64,000 nucleotides of DNA from NCBI GenBank assembly GCA_045644145.1, contig JAZRGK010000080.1, forward strand, positions 1 to 64,000, given 5' to 3'. The number at the start of each line of letters is the position of its first letter. Position 1 is the first letter of the stretch. The stretch comes from Flemingiibacterium sp045644145 (GTDB taxonomy: Bacteria; Bacillota; Clostridia; Oscillospirales; CAG-272). Positions 51,501-58,874 of the stretch are shown in pieces. The notes under the pieces were generated by a model. That model was not told the origin of the DNA. It saw only the letters and a program-made list of their open reading frames with translations, and made no database searches. Made by a program: the position numbers and the translations under genes.

Positions 51501-52023
51501 AAAGGGCCGTCTTGAGCCTAAGCAGGAAGAACTCGCTGCAGCTCTTATGGATGTAATCGCTGGTAACACCACCATTGCTGATCATAACGTTCTTGGCGGT
51601 GCTGAGTTCTCCGCACAGGCATACATTGATTGGTTCAAGGCTGAAGGACTCGACGAGATCGAATTCCTCGACATTCCTGATACCATCGATGGAATCACTC
51701 TTGTAGATCCTATCGTATACGCTGAGTACAACGACGACGGTTACCTCACCATTGAGGTTCTCAGAGACGGTTTCGCAGGCCTTGAGCTCGGCGATTACCT
51801 CCTCGATCAGGAAGACCACATCAAGGATATCGTCGTTGTTAAGAGAGACCTCTCCAAGAAGTGGACTGGTGAGGATGCTATTGAAATCCTCAACAACTCT
51901 CCCAGAATCTCTCTCGTAGGTGCAGTTGATGCAGGCGATGCAGACAACGCATACCTCGTAGAGGATCTCTTCAAGGAACTCCTTGTTGACGGTACTATCG
52001 TATTCCTCTGCCAGCAGGGCTAA
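48523..52023 (+). CDS. S-layer homology (SLH) domain surface protein
   Basis: An exported protein of 1166 residues. The signal peptide (MRNLKKFLALVLAMIMIVSASAVVSA) is followed by three SLH repeats at about 27-77, 90-143 and 145-192 (FTDVAADDRYAAAINDLAVKGIVKG; FVDVTDYKGAIQCAYLNGIING; a shorter third), which bind wall polymers. The remaining 970 residues are acidic, Tyr-rich and beta-like, with no enzyme motif I recognise; a small CTCEQEEHDEEC segment is at about 785-796. Codon use is extremely biased, as in the most highly expressed genes, so this may be the main S-layer protein. It has its own promoter, long leader and very strong terminator. Confidence 0.92.
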   Translation: MRNLKKFLALVLAMIMIVSASAVVSADFTDVAADDRYAAAINDLAVKGIVKGTSDTTFAPANDVTREQMALFVARAITGEVESDDIWANGIVPFVDVTDYKGAIQCAYLNGIINGTSATTFEPKGGITYVAALKMAVCALGYGEGLEWPWGYYNKAAELGLTANMDIDTLEAELNRAETAQIIYNMIYAAPANGGKTFAAANFSIAAPENTTLFAITATPKQYYYTEAGAGEYNSAADVEGTYVGLQTLVNGVPSGKMLYTAVENIGLDKKTVENYFNYAVELINFDAATGTFDRAEIVGEPVVITNKDVTYAANNNKIVYNNTTYTAVDAFTGASLINEMVVYDGTGVSSTAKMLLTDKNGDIISVGENGVTVVALFAYESSTGAKYYYDGADSKKVISEAQALTQYGVYVDDAENPDYIEYNTLTTAEGEIAANLYKNAYELKLFDDDRDGKYERAFYAPIYVGTYDAYYMGYGDPNGNGYKQKGTIDAMVAAATDTYVAAEDVTYSDVAAKDPGTVMVFTYNKQLKQVNVIEVLEMQTGVVEEIDVRKELYLTVDGKRFTMAQNTADDKVAVGANFAIYGIAGGVEDIANNPFFQLIAGGSASAIRTWAKENLLIDKDPTIGFYAYNDYILYASVLPEASAVINLAIVDDFAGFNLNEIYLDMYVDGELVGEALVTDILGKDLSTLSDYKFSMVLSKKEYYYPGTIYAVTVDEDAYNLKAVVDNDNFEDYGLINAKVASEDAVDGVGSIKFNDGYSENEDRALRIRTGASTVFYFIQPGECTCEQEEHDEECASVDPYEVTISIFKGQPDDADIFFDENTSIWVDALGYGSNKTNGRATEIYVINPVDTAGFFGITDTSYVYVSSVKNYLKNSAARFELPEEYTGYYYKYPSAALNLDDASIVSIYSKEPISGGHYYKVDENGVVVKMADDVITEATATRDFIKYGIGNFNGYDTTLTSNRWGSYWDKDWATMTVDIYDYIWATDPDTIRKGRLEPKQEELAAALMDVIAGNTTIADHNVLGGAEFSAQAYIDWFKAEGLDEIEFLDIPDTIDGITLVDPIVYAEYNDDGYLTIEVLRDGFAGLELGDYLLDQEDHIKDIVVVKRDLSKKWTGEDAIEILNNSPRISLVGAVDAGDADNAYLVEDLFKELLVDGTIVFLCQQG

Positions 52024-52062
52024 TAATCGATAATACGGTTAATAAGAGTTAACTGAAAACTT

Positions 52063-52091
52063 AAAACCGCTCCCTTCGGGGAGCGGTTTTT
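52063..52091 (+). terminator. Strong terminator of the S-layer gene
   Basis: AAAACCGCTCCC-TTCG-GGGAGCGGTTTT with a stable UUCG loop and a T run. Confidence 0.92.
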
Positions 52092-52122
52092 TGCGGTCGC
52101 ATGTCAGAAATATACGGTAGGC

Positions 52123-52177
52123 GGCTTGCTCTGCCCGATTTATATGTAGTCGATGACCAAAACGGGAGAAGCAAGCC
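52123..52177. repeat. REP-like hairpin
   Basis: GGCTTGCT (52123-52130) pairs with AGCAAGCC (52170-52177), with inner CCCG/CGGG. It shares the GCTTGCT/AGCAAGC core of the element at 36095-36165. No gene lies between 52024 and 52279. Confidence 0.5.
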
Positions 52178-52243
52178 CCTCCCCCACGCAGTTGTTATTA
52201 GCTTTGGCAAACGGTTTTATATTTGCAGAATTTGTCTGCACTT

Positions 52244-52270
52244 AAAAAGGAGGGCTCAGCCCTCCTTTTT
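52244..52270. terminator. Perfect palindromic terminator after dnaI
   Basis: AAAAAGGAGGGCT and AGCCCTCCTTTTT are complementary arms. It works for the minus-strand nine-gene operon. Confidence 0.85.
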
Positions 52271-52279
52271 CGCTATTGT

Positions 52280-53254
52280 TTACGACAGCTTCTGAAGACG
52301 TATATCCTTGCCTGCGAAGCGCATTACCATGAAATCGCCAAACAGTCGGCTTGTGATACGGTCGCTGTAGCGCTCGCGTATCTCGCCTTGAGTGAGGTTG
52401 GTACTTATTATCATGGCTTTCTTTTGATTTATGCGAGTATTGAATATGTTGTAAAGGCAGGAAACTGTAAATTGATTTGACATTTCTGTGCCGAGGTCGT
52501 CTATTATAAGAAGATCACACTCGAAATATTTGTCAGTGCGAATTTCTGAGGTGTCACCGTATCCGCGTACGAATCGCTCATACTCGAAGTCGGCAAGAAC
52601 ATTCTGTGCCGTGTCGTAGACCACATCAAAGCCGCGCTCAATCACCGCTTTGGCAACGGATGTTGACAGATGCGTTTTGCCAAGTCCGGTGGTGCCGCAG
52701 AAAAACATGTTTTCAGCAGTATCCGCTGTGAAGTTTTCTGCATAAGCCTTGCACGTTTCAAGTATCAATGCCATATTGCGCCGTTCCTCGGGAGAGCGAC
52801 TGTAGTAATCAAGACTGAATGTGTCAAAATTTTGAGTTCTGATAAGACTTCCGATGCCGGAGCTTTCATAGCCCGCTAATACAAGGTCGCGGCGCATACA
52901 TTCGCAAAGCTTTGTGCCGATAAATCCGGTGTCACTGCACTTTTCACATTCGTATTTGACCGAAGTATAGTCGGCAGGGTATCCGAGGGATTCCAAATAC
53001 TGCGCACGCACCGCGAGAAGCTCACGGTTGCTTTCACGAAGCTTTTCAATGCGCTCATCAAGCCCCACCTTGCCTTGCATTGCCTCGCGCATGATGGCAA
53101 GCCCCGTTTCCGAAAGAACGCGGTCAATTTTAAGAAGCTCCGGATAGCTTCGGTGAAGCTCATCCGCGCGTTTCTTTGCCGCTTCTTTGGCGCGGAGATT
53201 TTTATCGGCATATTCCTGACGTATTCTTACATAGTTTTCTTTGTTATATCCCAT
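52280..53254 (-). CDS. dnaI: DnaI/DnaC-type replicative helicase loader ATPase
   Basis: A 324-residue AAA+ protein that loads the replicative helicase. An N-terminal helical part (about 1-95) leads to a zinc-binding region CEKCSDTGFIGTKLCEC (about 101-117). The ATPase domain has Walker A GTTGLGKTHL (about 188), Walker B LLIIDDLGTE and the arginine finger region ITSRLF. IstB of insertion sequences is related, but no transposase is present and the Cys region is typical of DnaC/DnaI. It follows the DnaD-like gene by 3 bases, a pairing conserved in Clostridia. Confidence 0.92.
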   Translation of the reverse strand: MGYNKENYVRIRQEYADKNLRAKEAAKKRADELHRSYPELLKIDRVLSETGLAIMREAMQGKVGLDERIEKLRESNRELLAVRAQYLESLGYPADYTSVKYECEKCSDTGFIGTKLCECMRRDLVLAGYESSGIGSLIRTQNFDTFSLDYYSRSPEERRNMALILETCKAYAENFTADTAENMFFCGTTGLGKTHLSTSVAKAVIERGFDVVYDTAQNVLADFEYERFVRGYGDTSEIRTDKYFECDLLIIDDLGTEMSNQFTVSCLYNIFNTRINQKKAMIISTNLTQGEIRERYSDRITSRLFGDFMVMRFAGKDIRLQKLS

Positions 53255-53257
53255 GCG

Positions 53258-54274
53258 TTAGTCCTCCGGCGGCTTTTTAGCGGATTTGCTGTTTTCGAGA
53301 TATTTTTGGCTTCTTGCAAGGGCGGCTTCAAAATATTCATCAGTTTCAAAGCCCGAAGCCGTTTTGGTGGCAGCTTTTTTACTGCTTTGATACGCCGCAA
53401 GTGATTTTTCAACGGCATCTACGGTTTTGATGCCGCTGTCATGCCAGTTTTGAAGTATGCGGTTCATGTAGGCAAGCCCATATTTTCCGATACTGTCAAC
53501 GGTAGCTTCATATGCGCGGGTGATCATATCGATATCGAAGTTTTGCTCGTTTATCCATACCTCGATGGTTTTCTTCTCCTTCGAGGAAAGTGCTCGCGAA
53601 TCCGCGCCTATCAGTGTGCGCACCTTTGACATAAGAGCGTTTGTGCGCTCTCTTGCTTTTATGTATTCGTTGAGTTTGGCAGTTGTTGTAATTCCGTCGT
53701 CATGGAGCGTGATTGCAACTTTTTCGATATATCTGGATGATGTTTTGCCGTTCGCGGCGCAGTAGGAATAAAGCGTTTCGATAAATCCGGTGTCGTTTAA
53801 TTTAAGATAGTCGTAAATCGATACCACACATGCGGTTTCCGCCGGAGTGAATATCTTGCCAAGTATCTGCTGGCAGGCATCAATGATGCCTTGAAGCTCG
53901 CTGTGGCTCTCAATGACATCTGCGCTCTCGCTTTCGCTGTATGAAGGAAGCTCGGACGGCTGAAGTGTGGCTTTTCTCACGGGGGATGAGGCAGAGATGC
54001 CCTTGGATACCTCAGAGGCTTCTGAAACACTCATAACCCCTGCTTTCTGCCAATAATCAAGAGCACGTCCAAGCGCTGATTTTGTGCAGTCAAGCTCACG
54101 GCACAGCGTTTCGCATGCCAAGCCATAATCGGCGCGCAGCGCATCGTTTGAAGCCGCCAAAAGCAGGACTTTAAGCTCAAAGCCTCCGGCATCCCTCAGC
54201 GCAGACATAACATTCTCGCGAGGAAGCGCGAAAACACTGTCGCTATATTCGATTTTCAGTTTTTTCACGCTCAT
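53258..54274 (-). CDS. DnaD/DnaB-like replication initiation protein
   Basis: A 338-residue protein with two DnaD-like modules. The N-terminal winged-helix-like part (about 10-90; EFKV-type AGGFELKVLLLAASNDALRADYGLACETLCRELDCTKSALGRALDYW) is followed by a linker. Two C-terminal DDBH2 domains then follow (about 125-205 and 215-290; ...DTGFIETLYSYCAANGKTSSRYIEKVAITLHDDGI and YGLAYMNRILQNWHDSGI). Such proteins remodel DNA and recruit the helicase loader encoded next door. ATG at 54274. Confidence 0.9.
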   Translation of the reverse strand: MSVKKLKIEYSDSVFALPRENVMSALRDAGGFELKVLLLAASNDALRADYGLACETLCRELDCTKSALGRALDYWQKAGVMSVSEASEVSKGISASSPVRKATLQPSELPSYSESESADVIESHSELQGIIDACQQILGKIFTPAETACVVSIYDYLKLNDTGFIETLYSYCAANGKTSSRYIEKVAITLHDDGITTTAKLNEYIKARERTNALMSKVRTLIGADSRALSSKEKKTIEVWINEQNFDIDMITRAYEATVDSIGKYGLAYMNRILQNWHDSGIKTVDAVEKSLAAYQSSKKAATKTASGFETDEYFEAALARSQKYLENSKSAKKPPED

Positions 54275-54292
54275 TTTGTCCTCCGGATGGGG

Positions 54293-54967
54293 TTATTTTG
54301 TAAGTTCATAGCACAGAGTCATAAGCGAGTCGCCCATGTGCACGTTTTGCACTATTACACCTTTGTGCGTAAGATCAACTTCTGTGCTTGCAAAGTTCCA
54401 AAGACCTTTGATGCCCATATCGGCAAGGCGGTCAGCGGTTTCACGCACAACCGTCTTAGGAAGCGTTAGTACCGCGATATTTACGGTATTGTTTTTGCAG
54501 TATTCCTCAAGATCATCCATAGATCTTACGGTATATCCGGCGATTTCCTTGCCGATTACTGCAGGGGAATTGTCGAAAAGCGCTGTAAGCGTTACTCCGC
54601 GGCGTTCAAATATGGGGCTTGCGGCAAGCGCTCTGCCAAGGTTTCCGGAGCCAATAATAACCGCGTTGAAATGATGGGAGACGCCGAGAATTTCGCCGAT
54701 CTTTCCATAGAGATATTTTACGTTATAGCCGTAGCCCTGCTGACCGAATCCGCCGAAACAGTTAAGGTCCTGTCGGATCTGGGATGCGGTAACATGCATA
54801 AGCTTTGACAGTTCACCTGAGGAGATGCGGAGAATGTCGTTCTGCAGAAGCTCCCGTAAGTAACGGTAATATCTCGGAAGCCGCTTTATAACGGCAGGCG
54901 ACACATAGCTTCGTGCTCCGTCAGCCAAGGTTTCATCGCGGTAGTTGTCACGGTTTTCCGGTTTCAT
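54293..54967 (-). CDS. rex: Redox-sensing transcriptional repressor Rex
   Basis: Rex reads the NADH/NAD+ ratio and represses fermentation genes. The 224-residue protein has the N-terminal winged helix (VSPAVIKRLPRYYRYLRELLQNDILRISSGELSKLMHVTASQIRQDLNCFGGFGQQGYGYNV) and the NAD-binding Rossmann fold (FNAVIIGSGNLGRALA). The C-terminal swapped helix is present. ATG at 54967 follows AAAGGAT; an upstream in-frame start at 54997 lacks family similarity. It is sandwiched between an isocitrate dehydrogenase-like gene and replication genes in one operon. Confidence 0.96.
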   Translation of the reverse strand: MKPENRDNYRDETLADGARSYVSPAVIKRLPRYYRYLRELLQNDILRISSGELSKLMHVTASQIRQDLNCFGGFGQQGYGYNVKYLYGKIGEILGVSHHFNAVIIGSGNLGRALAASPIFERRGVTLTALFDNSPAVIGKEIAGYTVRSMDDLEEYCKNNTVNIAVLTLPKTVVRETADRLADMGIKGLWNFASTEVDLTHKGVIVQNVHMGDSLMTLCYELTK

Positions 54968-55017
54968 AAACGTTCTATCCTTTCTTTTTAATACCAAAAG
55001 CTTTGGTGTTCAAAAGC

Positions 55018-56187
55018 TTAAAGGGATTTTACGGTATCCATTACATAAGCCGCGAACTGGTCGCAGGTAGCACCGGTATCGCGGCCGGTAACCACATACT
55101 TTTTGTCTTCGAACATGCAGAAGTCCAGTGCTTTTTCGAGCTTATCCGCCTCGGTCTGTCTGCCGATATGCGAGAGAAGGAGCACTGCCGCACGGAGCAT
55201 AGAGCAAGGATCGGCGAATTTGCCTCTGCCTTCCTTGATCATACGGGGCGCGGAGCCGTGAATAGCCTCGAACATAGCGTACTTCTTACCGATATTAGCT
55301 GAGCCGGCAGTACCTACGCCGCCCTGAAATTCAGCCGCTTCGTCGGTGATGATATCGCCGTAGAGATTGGGAAGAACAAATACCTTGAAATCGGTGCGGC
55401 GCTTCTCGTCAACTAACTTTGCGGTCATGATATCGATGAACCACTCGTCGGAGCTGATCTCCGGATATTCCTTAGCGATCTCCTCGCAGATGCGGAGAAA
55501 TTTACCATCAGTAGTTTTAATTATGTTAGCCTTGGTGACGATGGATACGCGGTTCTTCTTATTCTTGCGTGCGTACTCGAACGCAAGGCGTGCGATACGG
55601 TTTGTACCCTCGGTGGTGGTTACACAGAAGTCAACAGCCAGATCGTCGGTAACATTTACGCCCTGAGAGCCAACAGCATAGCTTCCCTCGGTATTCTCAC
55701 GGAAGAATGTCCAGTCGATGCCCTTATCGGGAACCTTAACAGGGCGCACATTTGCAAAGAGGTCCAGGTTTTTACGCATTGCCACGTTTGCGGACTCAAT
55801 GTTGGGCCAAGGATCGCCGGCACGGGGAGTTGTGGTAGGACCTTTAAGTATAACATCGCACTTGTAAAGCTCTTCCATAACGTCATCGGGAATTGCTTTC
55901 ATGCAAGCGGCGCGGTTTTCGATTGTAAGACCGTCGATAACCTTGAAAATTACCTTGCCTGCCTTAACTTCATCTGCAAGAAGGAATTCAAGTACATCCT
56001 GAGCGGCTTTGGTAATAATAGGACCGATGCCGTCACCGCCGCAGATGCCGATGGTAAGCACGGGAAGCTCTGTATAATCAACGAAATCCTTAGCTGCGTT
56101 TATTTTTTCAACGCGCTCAAGCTGAGAGCGAAGAACTGCTTCAAATTTTTCAACAGCAGATTTAATGTTAGCGTCGTAGTTGTTCAT
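55018..56187 (-). CDS. icd: Isocitrate/isopropylmalate dehydrogenase family protein
   Basis: A decarboxylating hydroxyacid dehydrogenase of 389 residues. It shows the family's N-terminal VLTIGICGGDGIGPIITKAAQDVL, the substrate loop NIESANVAMRKNLDLFANVRPVK with Ser and Asn as in isocitrate dehydrogenases, and the signature FVLPNLYGDIITDEAAEFQGGVGTAGSANIG. NAD(P) contacts lie in IHGSAPRMIKEGRGKFADP. An N-terminal helix of about 40 residues is extra. Isocitrate as substrate is likely, but close relatives act on isopropylmalate or tartrate. No citrate synthase or aconitase gene is nearby. The gene lies just upstream of rex in the operon. Confidence 0.88.
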   Translation of the reverse strand: MNNYDANIKSAVEKFEAVLRSQLERVEKINAAKDFVDYTELPVLTIGICGGDGIGPIITKAAQDVLEFLLADEVKAGKVIFKVIDGLTIENRAACMKAIPDDVMEELYKCDVILKGPTTTPRAGDPWPNIESANVAMRKNLDLFANVRPVKVPDKGIDWTFFRENTEGSYAVGSQGVNVTDDLAVDFCVTTTEGTNRIARLAFEYARKNKKNRVSIVTKANIIKTTDGKFLRICEEIAKEYPEISSDEWFIDIMTAKLVDEKRRTDFKVFVLPNLYGDIITDEAAEFQGGVGTAGSANIGKKYAMFEAIHGSAPRMIKEGRGKFADPCSMLRAAVLLLSHIGRQTEADKLEKALDFCMFEDKKYVVTGRDTGATCDQFAAYVMDTVKSL

Positions 56188-56268
56188 TTTTTTGTACTCC
56201 GTTTCATATAGTAGAATTTATGAATTGTGGGAAGACCACATTATCAACATGTTTTGAATCGGCGACGG

Positions 56269-57276
56269 TTATTTTCCGGTAGCCTTTGCATTAAGCGCGG
56301 TATTTGCACGCACTCCGACAAGATATTCGTAATATCCTTGCGCCGCGATCATTGCCGCATTGTCACCGCACAGAGAGCGGGGCGGCAAGTATAGTTTCAG
56401 TTTGCGTTTCGCGGCAAGCTCTTCAAGGGCATGGCGCAGATGGGAGTTTGCGGCAACACCGCCGGCAAGCACAAGCTCGGTAATACCTGTCTTTTCCACA
56501 GCCATTGTAAGCTTTTTTACAACTGAGGTTGTAACTGCCTTTGTAAAAGAAGCGGCAATATCCTCTTTTATAATGTTTTCGTCTTTTTGCTCCGCATTGT
56601 GGAGATGATTTATAACAGCGGTTTTAAGTCCGCTGAAGGAAAAATCAAGGTTATCGCCTATAACAGCGGCAGACGGGAATTTTACCGCATCGCTGTTGCC
56701 GATAGCGGCAAGCCTATCCATCTCGGCGCCACCGGGATAGGGAAGTCCCATTACACGCCCAACCTTATCAAATGCTTCACCAATTGCATCATCGCGTGTG
56801 CGGCCTATGGTTTCGAATTGGGTATAGTCACTGACCTTTATAAGGGAAGTGTGACCGCCGGATGCCACAAGTGCAAGAAAAGGCGGTTTCAAATCGGGGT
56901 GGACGAAATAATTTGCCGCAATGTGTCCCCTGATATGGTTAACGGGGATTAACGGCTTGTTGTTTGCAAAAGCCAAGGCTTTTGCAAAATTTACGCCCAC
57001 AAGCAGTGCGCCGATAAGACCTGGGGTAGAAGTAACTGCTACGGCATCTATATCTTCAAGTGTTACGCCTGCCACGTCAAGCGCCTCATAGGTAATGCCG
57101 GATATGGCATCACAGTGAGCACGGCTTGCGATTTCCGGTACTACACCGCCGTAGAGCTTATGGGTTTCGATTTGAGAAGCGATAATATTCGACCGTATTA
57201 TGGGCATCTTTCCGTTAAATTCACAGACGGCGGCAGATGTTTCGTCGCAGGAGCTTTCAATTGCAAGTATCAGCAT
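56269..57276 (-). CDS. tsaD: tRNA threonylcarbamoyladenosine transferase TsaD
   Basis: TsaD transfers the threonylcarbamoyl group to A37 of tRNAs that read ANN codons. The 335-residue protein has the ASKHA fold motifs ILAIESSCDETSAAVCEF, HKLYGGVVPEIASRAH and the metal-binding HIRGHIAANY (HxxxH), then LVASGGHTSLIKV and LAGGVAANSHLRHALEELA. It follows rimI by 11 bases. The usual partners tsaB and tsaE are not in this cluster. Confidence 0.97.
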   Translation of the reverse strand: MLILAIESSCDETSAAVCEFNGKMPIIRSNIIASQIETHKLYGGVVPEIASRAHCDAISGITYEALDVAGVTLEDIDAVAVTSTPGLIGALLVGVNFAKALAFANNKPLIPVNHIRGHIAANYFVHPDLKPPFLALVASGGHTSLIKVSDYTQFETIGRTRDDAIGEAFDKVGRVMGLPYPGGAEMDRLAAIGNSDAVKFPSAAVIGDNLDFSFSGLKTAVINHLHNAEQKDENIIKEDIAASFTKAVTTSVVKKLTMAVEKTGITELVLAGGVAANSHLRHALEELAAKRKLKLYLPPRSLCGDNAAMIAAQGYYEYLVGVRANTALNAKATGK

Positions 57277-57287
57277 TTTTTGTTCCT

Positions 57288-57737
57288 TTATTTGTAGCGT
57301 GGTATTACGGCGCGGCTCATAAGCACCGCATCTTCTTTTGGCTTTGCATAGAAATTTTTTCGTACGCCATCCACCGCAAAACCGTGCTTTTCATAAAGCG
57401 CACGCGCCGCGGTATTTGACAAGCGCACATCTAAAAGCAGTCTTTCAACGCCGTCTGTTCTGCACAGTGCGTCAATCAGCATAGAAGCGACGCCGTGACG
57501 TCTGAATTTTTCGGTGACTGCAAGATTTGTGATCTCCCCGTCCCCGAGAATAAGATTCATCCCAACGTATCCAATAATTTTATCGCCGCTCAGTGCCGCA
57601 AGGCATACGGAGCATCCGTTTGCAAAAAAATCCTCAAATGCCGCCGCGCTCCACGGTGATGAAAAACATTCTTCTTCGAGGGCGCACAGCGAGGGAATAT
57701 CCCCTGCTGCGGCGTTTCGTACTGTAATATGCATCAT
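57288..57737 (-). CDS. rimI: Ribosomal protein S18 alanine N-acetyltransferase RimI
   Basis: A 149-residue GNAT enzyme. The family pattern is clear: ITVRNAAAGDIPSLCALEEECFSSPWSAAAFEDF, the motif ITNLAVTEKFRRHGVASMLIDAL that binds acetyl-CoA, and LLLDVRLSNTAARALYEKHGFAVDGVRKNFYAKPKEDAVLMSR. RimI acetylates the N-terminus of S18. It usually lies with tsaB-tsaD in Firmicutes, as seen here in part. Confidence 0.93.
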   Translation of the reverse strand: MMHITVRNAAAGDIPSLCALEEECFSSPWSAAAFEDFFANGCSVCLAALSGDKIIGYVGMNLILGDGEITNLAVTEKFRRHGVASMLIDALCRTDGVERLLLDVRLSNTAARALYEKHGFAVDGVRKNFYAKPKEDAVLMSRAVIPRYK

Positions 57738-57746
57738 GGCTTTAGC

Positions 57747-58367
57747 TTATCGGGGCAGATACTCATACATCACATCGCCCACCGATGCGCAGATTTTTGT
57801 TGAACGGTCATAGATGTAATTCTTGCCGTCCTCGGCTTCTATGTACACAAGGTTGTAATAAAGTCCCTCATACTTATCTGATGCGAATTTAAACTTGTAC
57901 ACTTCACCGGATGGAATAATTGTTGTACGCTCACCGTTCTCGAATGCGGCAATGATGCTGCCAATATCGTCAGCATCGTCAACATTGCCGATGGCGGTAG
58001 TTATAGTCTGCTCTATACAGATTATTATTTGATTCGCTTCAAACTCTGAGAGCGTAGGAAGGGTAATCTCTCCGTCGGCGTAATAAACCGCACCTATACC
58101 CTCGAATTTTTCCGTAAGCCAGAGGTCGGTGTCGCATCCAACGATGCCGTAAAGCTCTATTTCTGGGTCTTTACATACAGCATAAGGCTCAAGCTCTGTT
58201 GCAACCGGCTCAAAGCACAGCGGCGCACTTATATATGTTATTCCGTTTACAGTATCAATAAGATTGCCGGCATCATAGGTAAGCTTGACCATACTATTTC
58301 CGCAGGACATGCAGAAAACTGCGAGGCAAGCTGCCAGAACGGTCAGTATAGATATACGTTTTTTCAT
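57747..58367 (-). CDS. Putative lipoprotein of unknown function
   Basis: A 206-residue exported protein. The signal MKKRISILTVLAACLAVFCMSC ends in a lipobox with Cys at about residue 22. The mature part is acidic and beta-rich (ITYISAPLCFEPVATELEPYAVC, YGIVGCDTDLWLTEKFEGIGAVYYADGEITLPTLSEFEANQIIIC), with several Cys. I do not recognise a family. ATG at 58367 lies 1 base after the deaminase stop, so the two are tightly coupled. The longer open frame upstream overlaps the deaminase and is not used. Confidence 0.75.
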   Translation of the reverse strand: MKKRISILTVLAACLAVFCMSCGNSMVKLTYDAGNLIDTVNGITYISAPLCFEPVATELEPYAVCKDPEIELYGIVGCDTDLWLTEKFEGIGAVYYADGEITLPTLSEFEANQIIICIEQTITTAIGNVDDADDIGSIIAAFENGERTTIIPSGEVYKFKFASDKYEGLYYNLVYIEAEDGKNYIYDRSTKICASVGDVMYEYLPR

Positions 58368-58368
58368 C

Positions 58369-58857
58369 TTAATAGCCAAACTTTCCCGAAAGACTGTCAT
58401 CATCGTCGATCCAGCTCTGCACGTCAATGACGTTGTATGTATCGGGAGCTGTGCGGACAATAACCGTTTCGATACCTGCGTTTATAACAAGGCGTTTACA
58501 CATCATGCAGGAGCAGGTGTCACCCACAAGTTCGCCGGTTTTTCCGTCAATACACGCCATATATAGGGTGGCGCCAAGCATTTGCTCACGGGAAGCGGCT
58601 ATAATAGCATTAGCCTCTGCGTGAACGGAGCGGCACATTTCGTAGCGCTCTCCGCGGGGGATGTTAAGCTTATCGCGCATGCAGACACCAAGATCGGTGC
58701 AGTTTTTTCTTCCTCTGGGAGCGCCGTTGTAGCCTGTGGAAACAATGGTGTCGTTTTTTACGATGATGGCACCGTATTTTTTTCTTAAGCATGTGGCGCG
58801 TTCTGCCACTGTTTGCGCGATGTCAAGATAGTAATTTGTTTTTGATACACGTTCCAT
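58369..58857 (-). CDS. comEB: dCMP deaminase family protein (ComEB-like)
   Basis: A 162-residue zinc-dependent deaminase that converts dCMP to dUMP, feeding dTTP synthesis. The zinc and proton-transfer motif is SVHAEANAI, and the second zinc motif is CSCMMCKRLVINAG (PCxxC-like with Ser in place of Pro). GYNGAPRGRKNC matches the nucleotide-binding loop. ComEB is its name in competence operons, but no other com gene is here. It starts 17 bases after galU. Confidence 0.92.
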   Translation of the reverse strand: MERVSKTNYYLDIAQTVAERATCLRKKYGAIIVKNDTIVSTGYNGAPRGRKNCTDLGVCMRDKLNIPRGERYEMCRSVHAEANAIIAASREQMLGATLYMACIDGKTGELVGDTCSCMMCKRLVINAGIETVIVRTAPDTYNVIDVQSWIDDDDSLSGKFGY

Positions 58858-58874
58858 AGGTAAATTATCCTTTG

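Noticed and set aside
48550..51819. A 1089-codon open frame on the minus strand inside the S-layer gene
   Set aside because: It is a by-product of the extreme codon bias of the plus-strand gene; it has no ribosome site or domain, and its residues (V, S, C, N rich) mirror the coding strand.
52280..53254. IstB-type transposition helper instead of DnaI
   Set aside because: No transposase or IS ends nearby; the Cys-rich region and adjacency to a DnaD-like gene fit a helicase loader.
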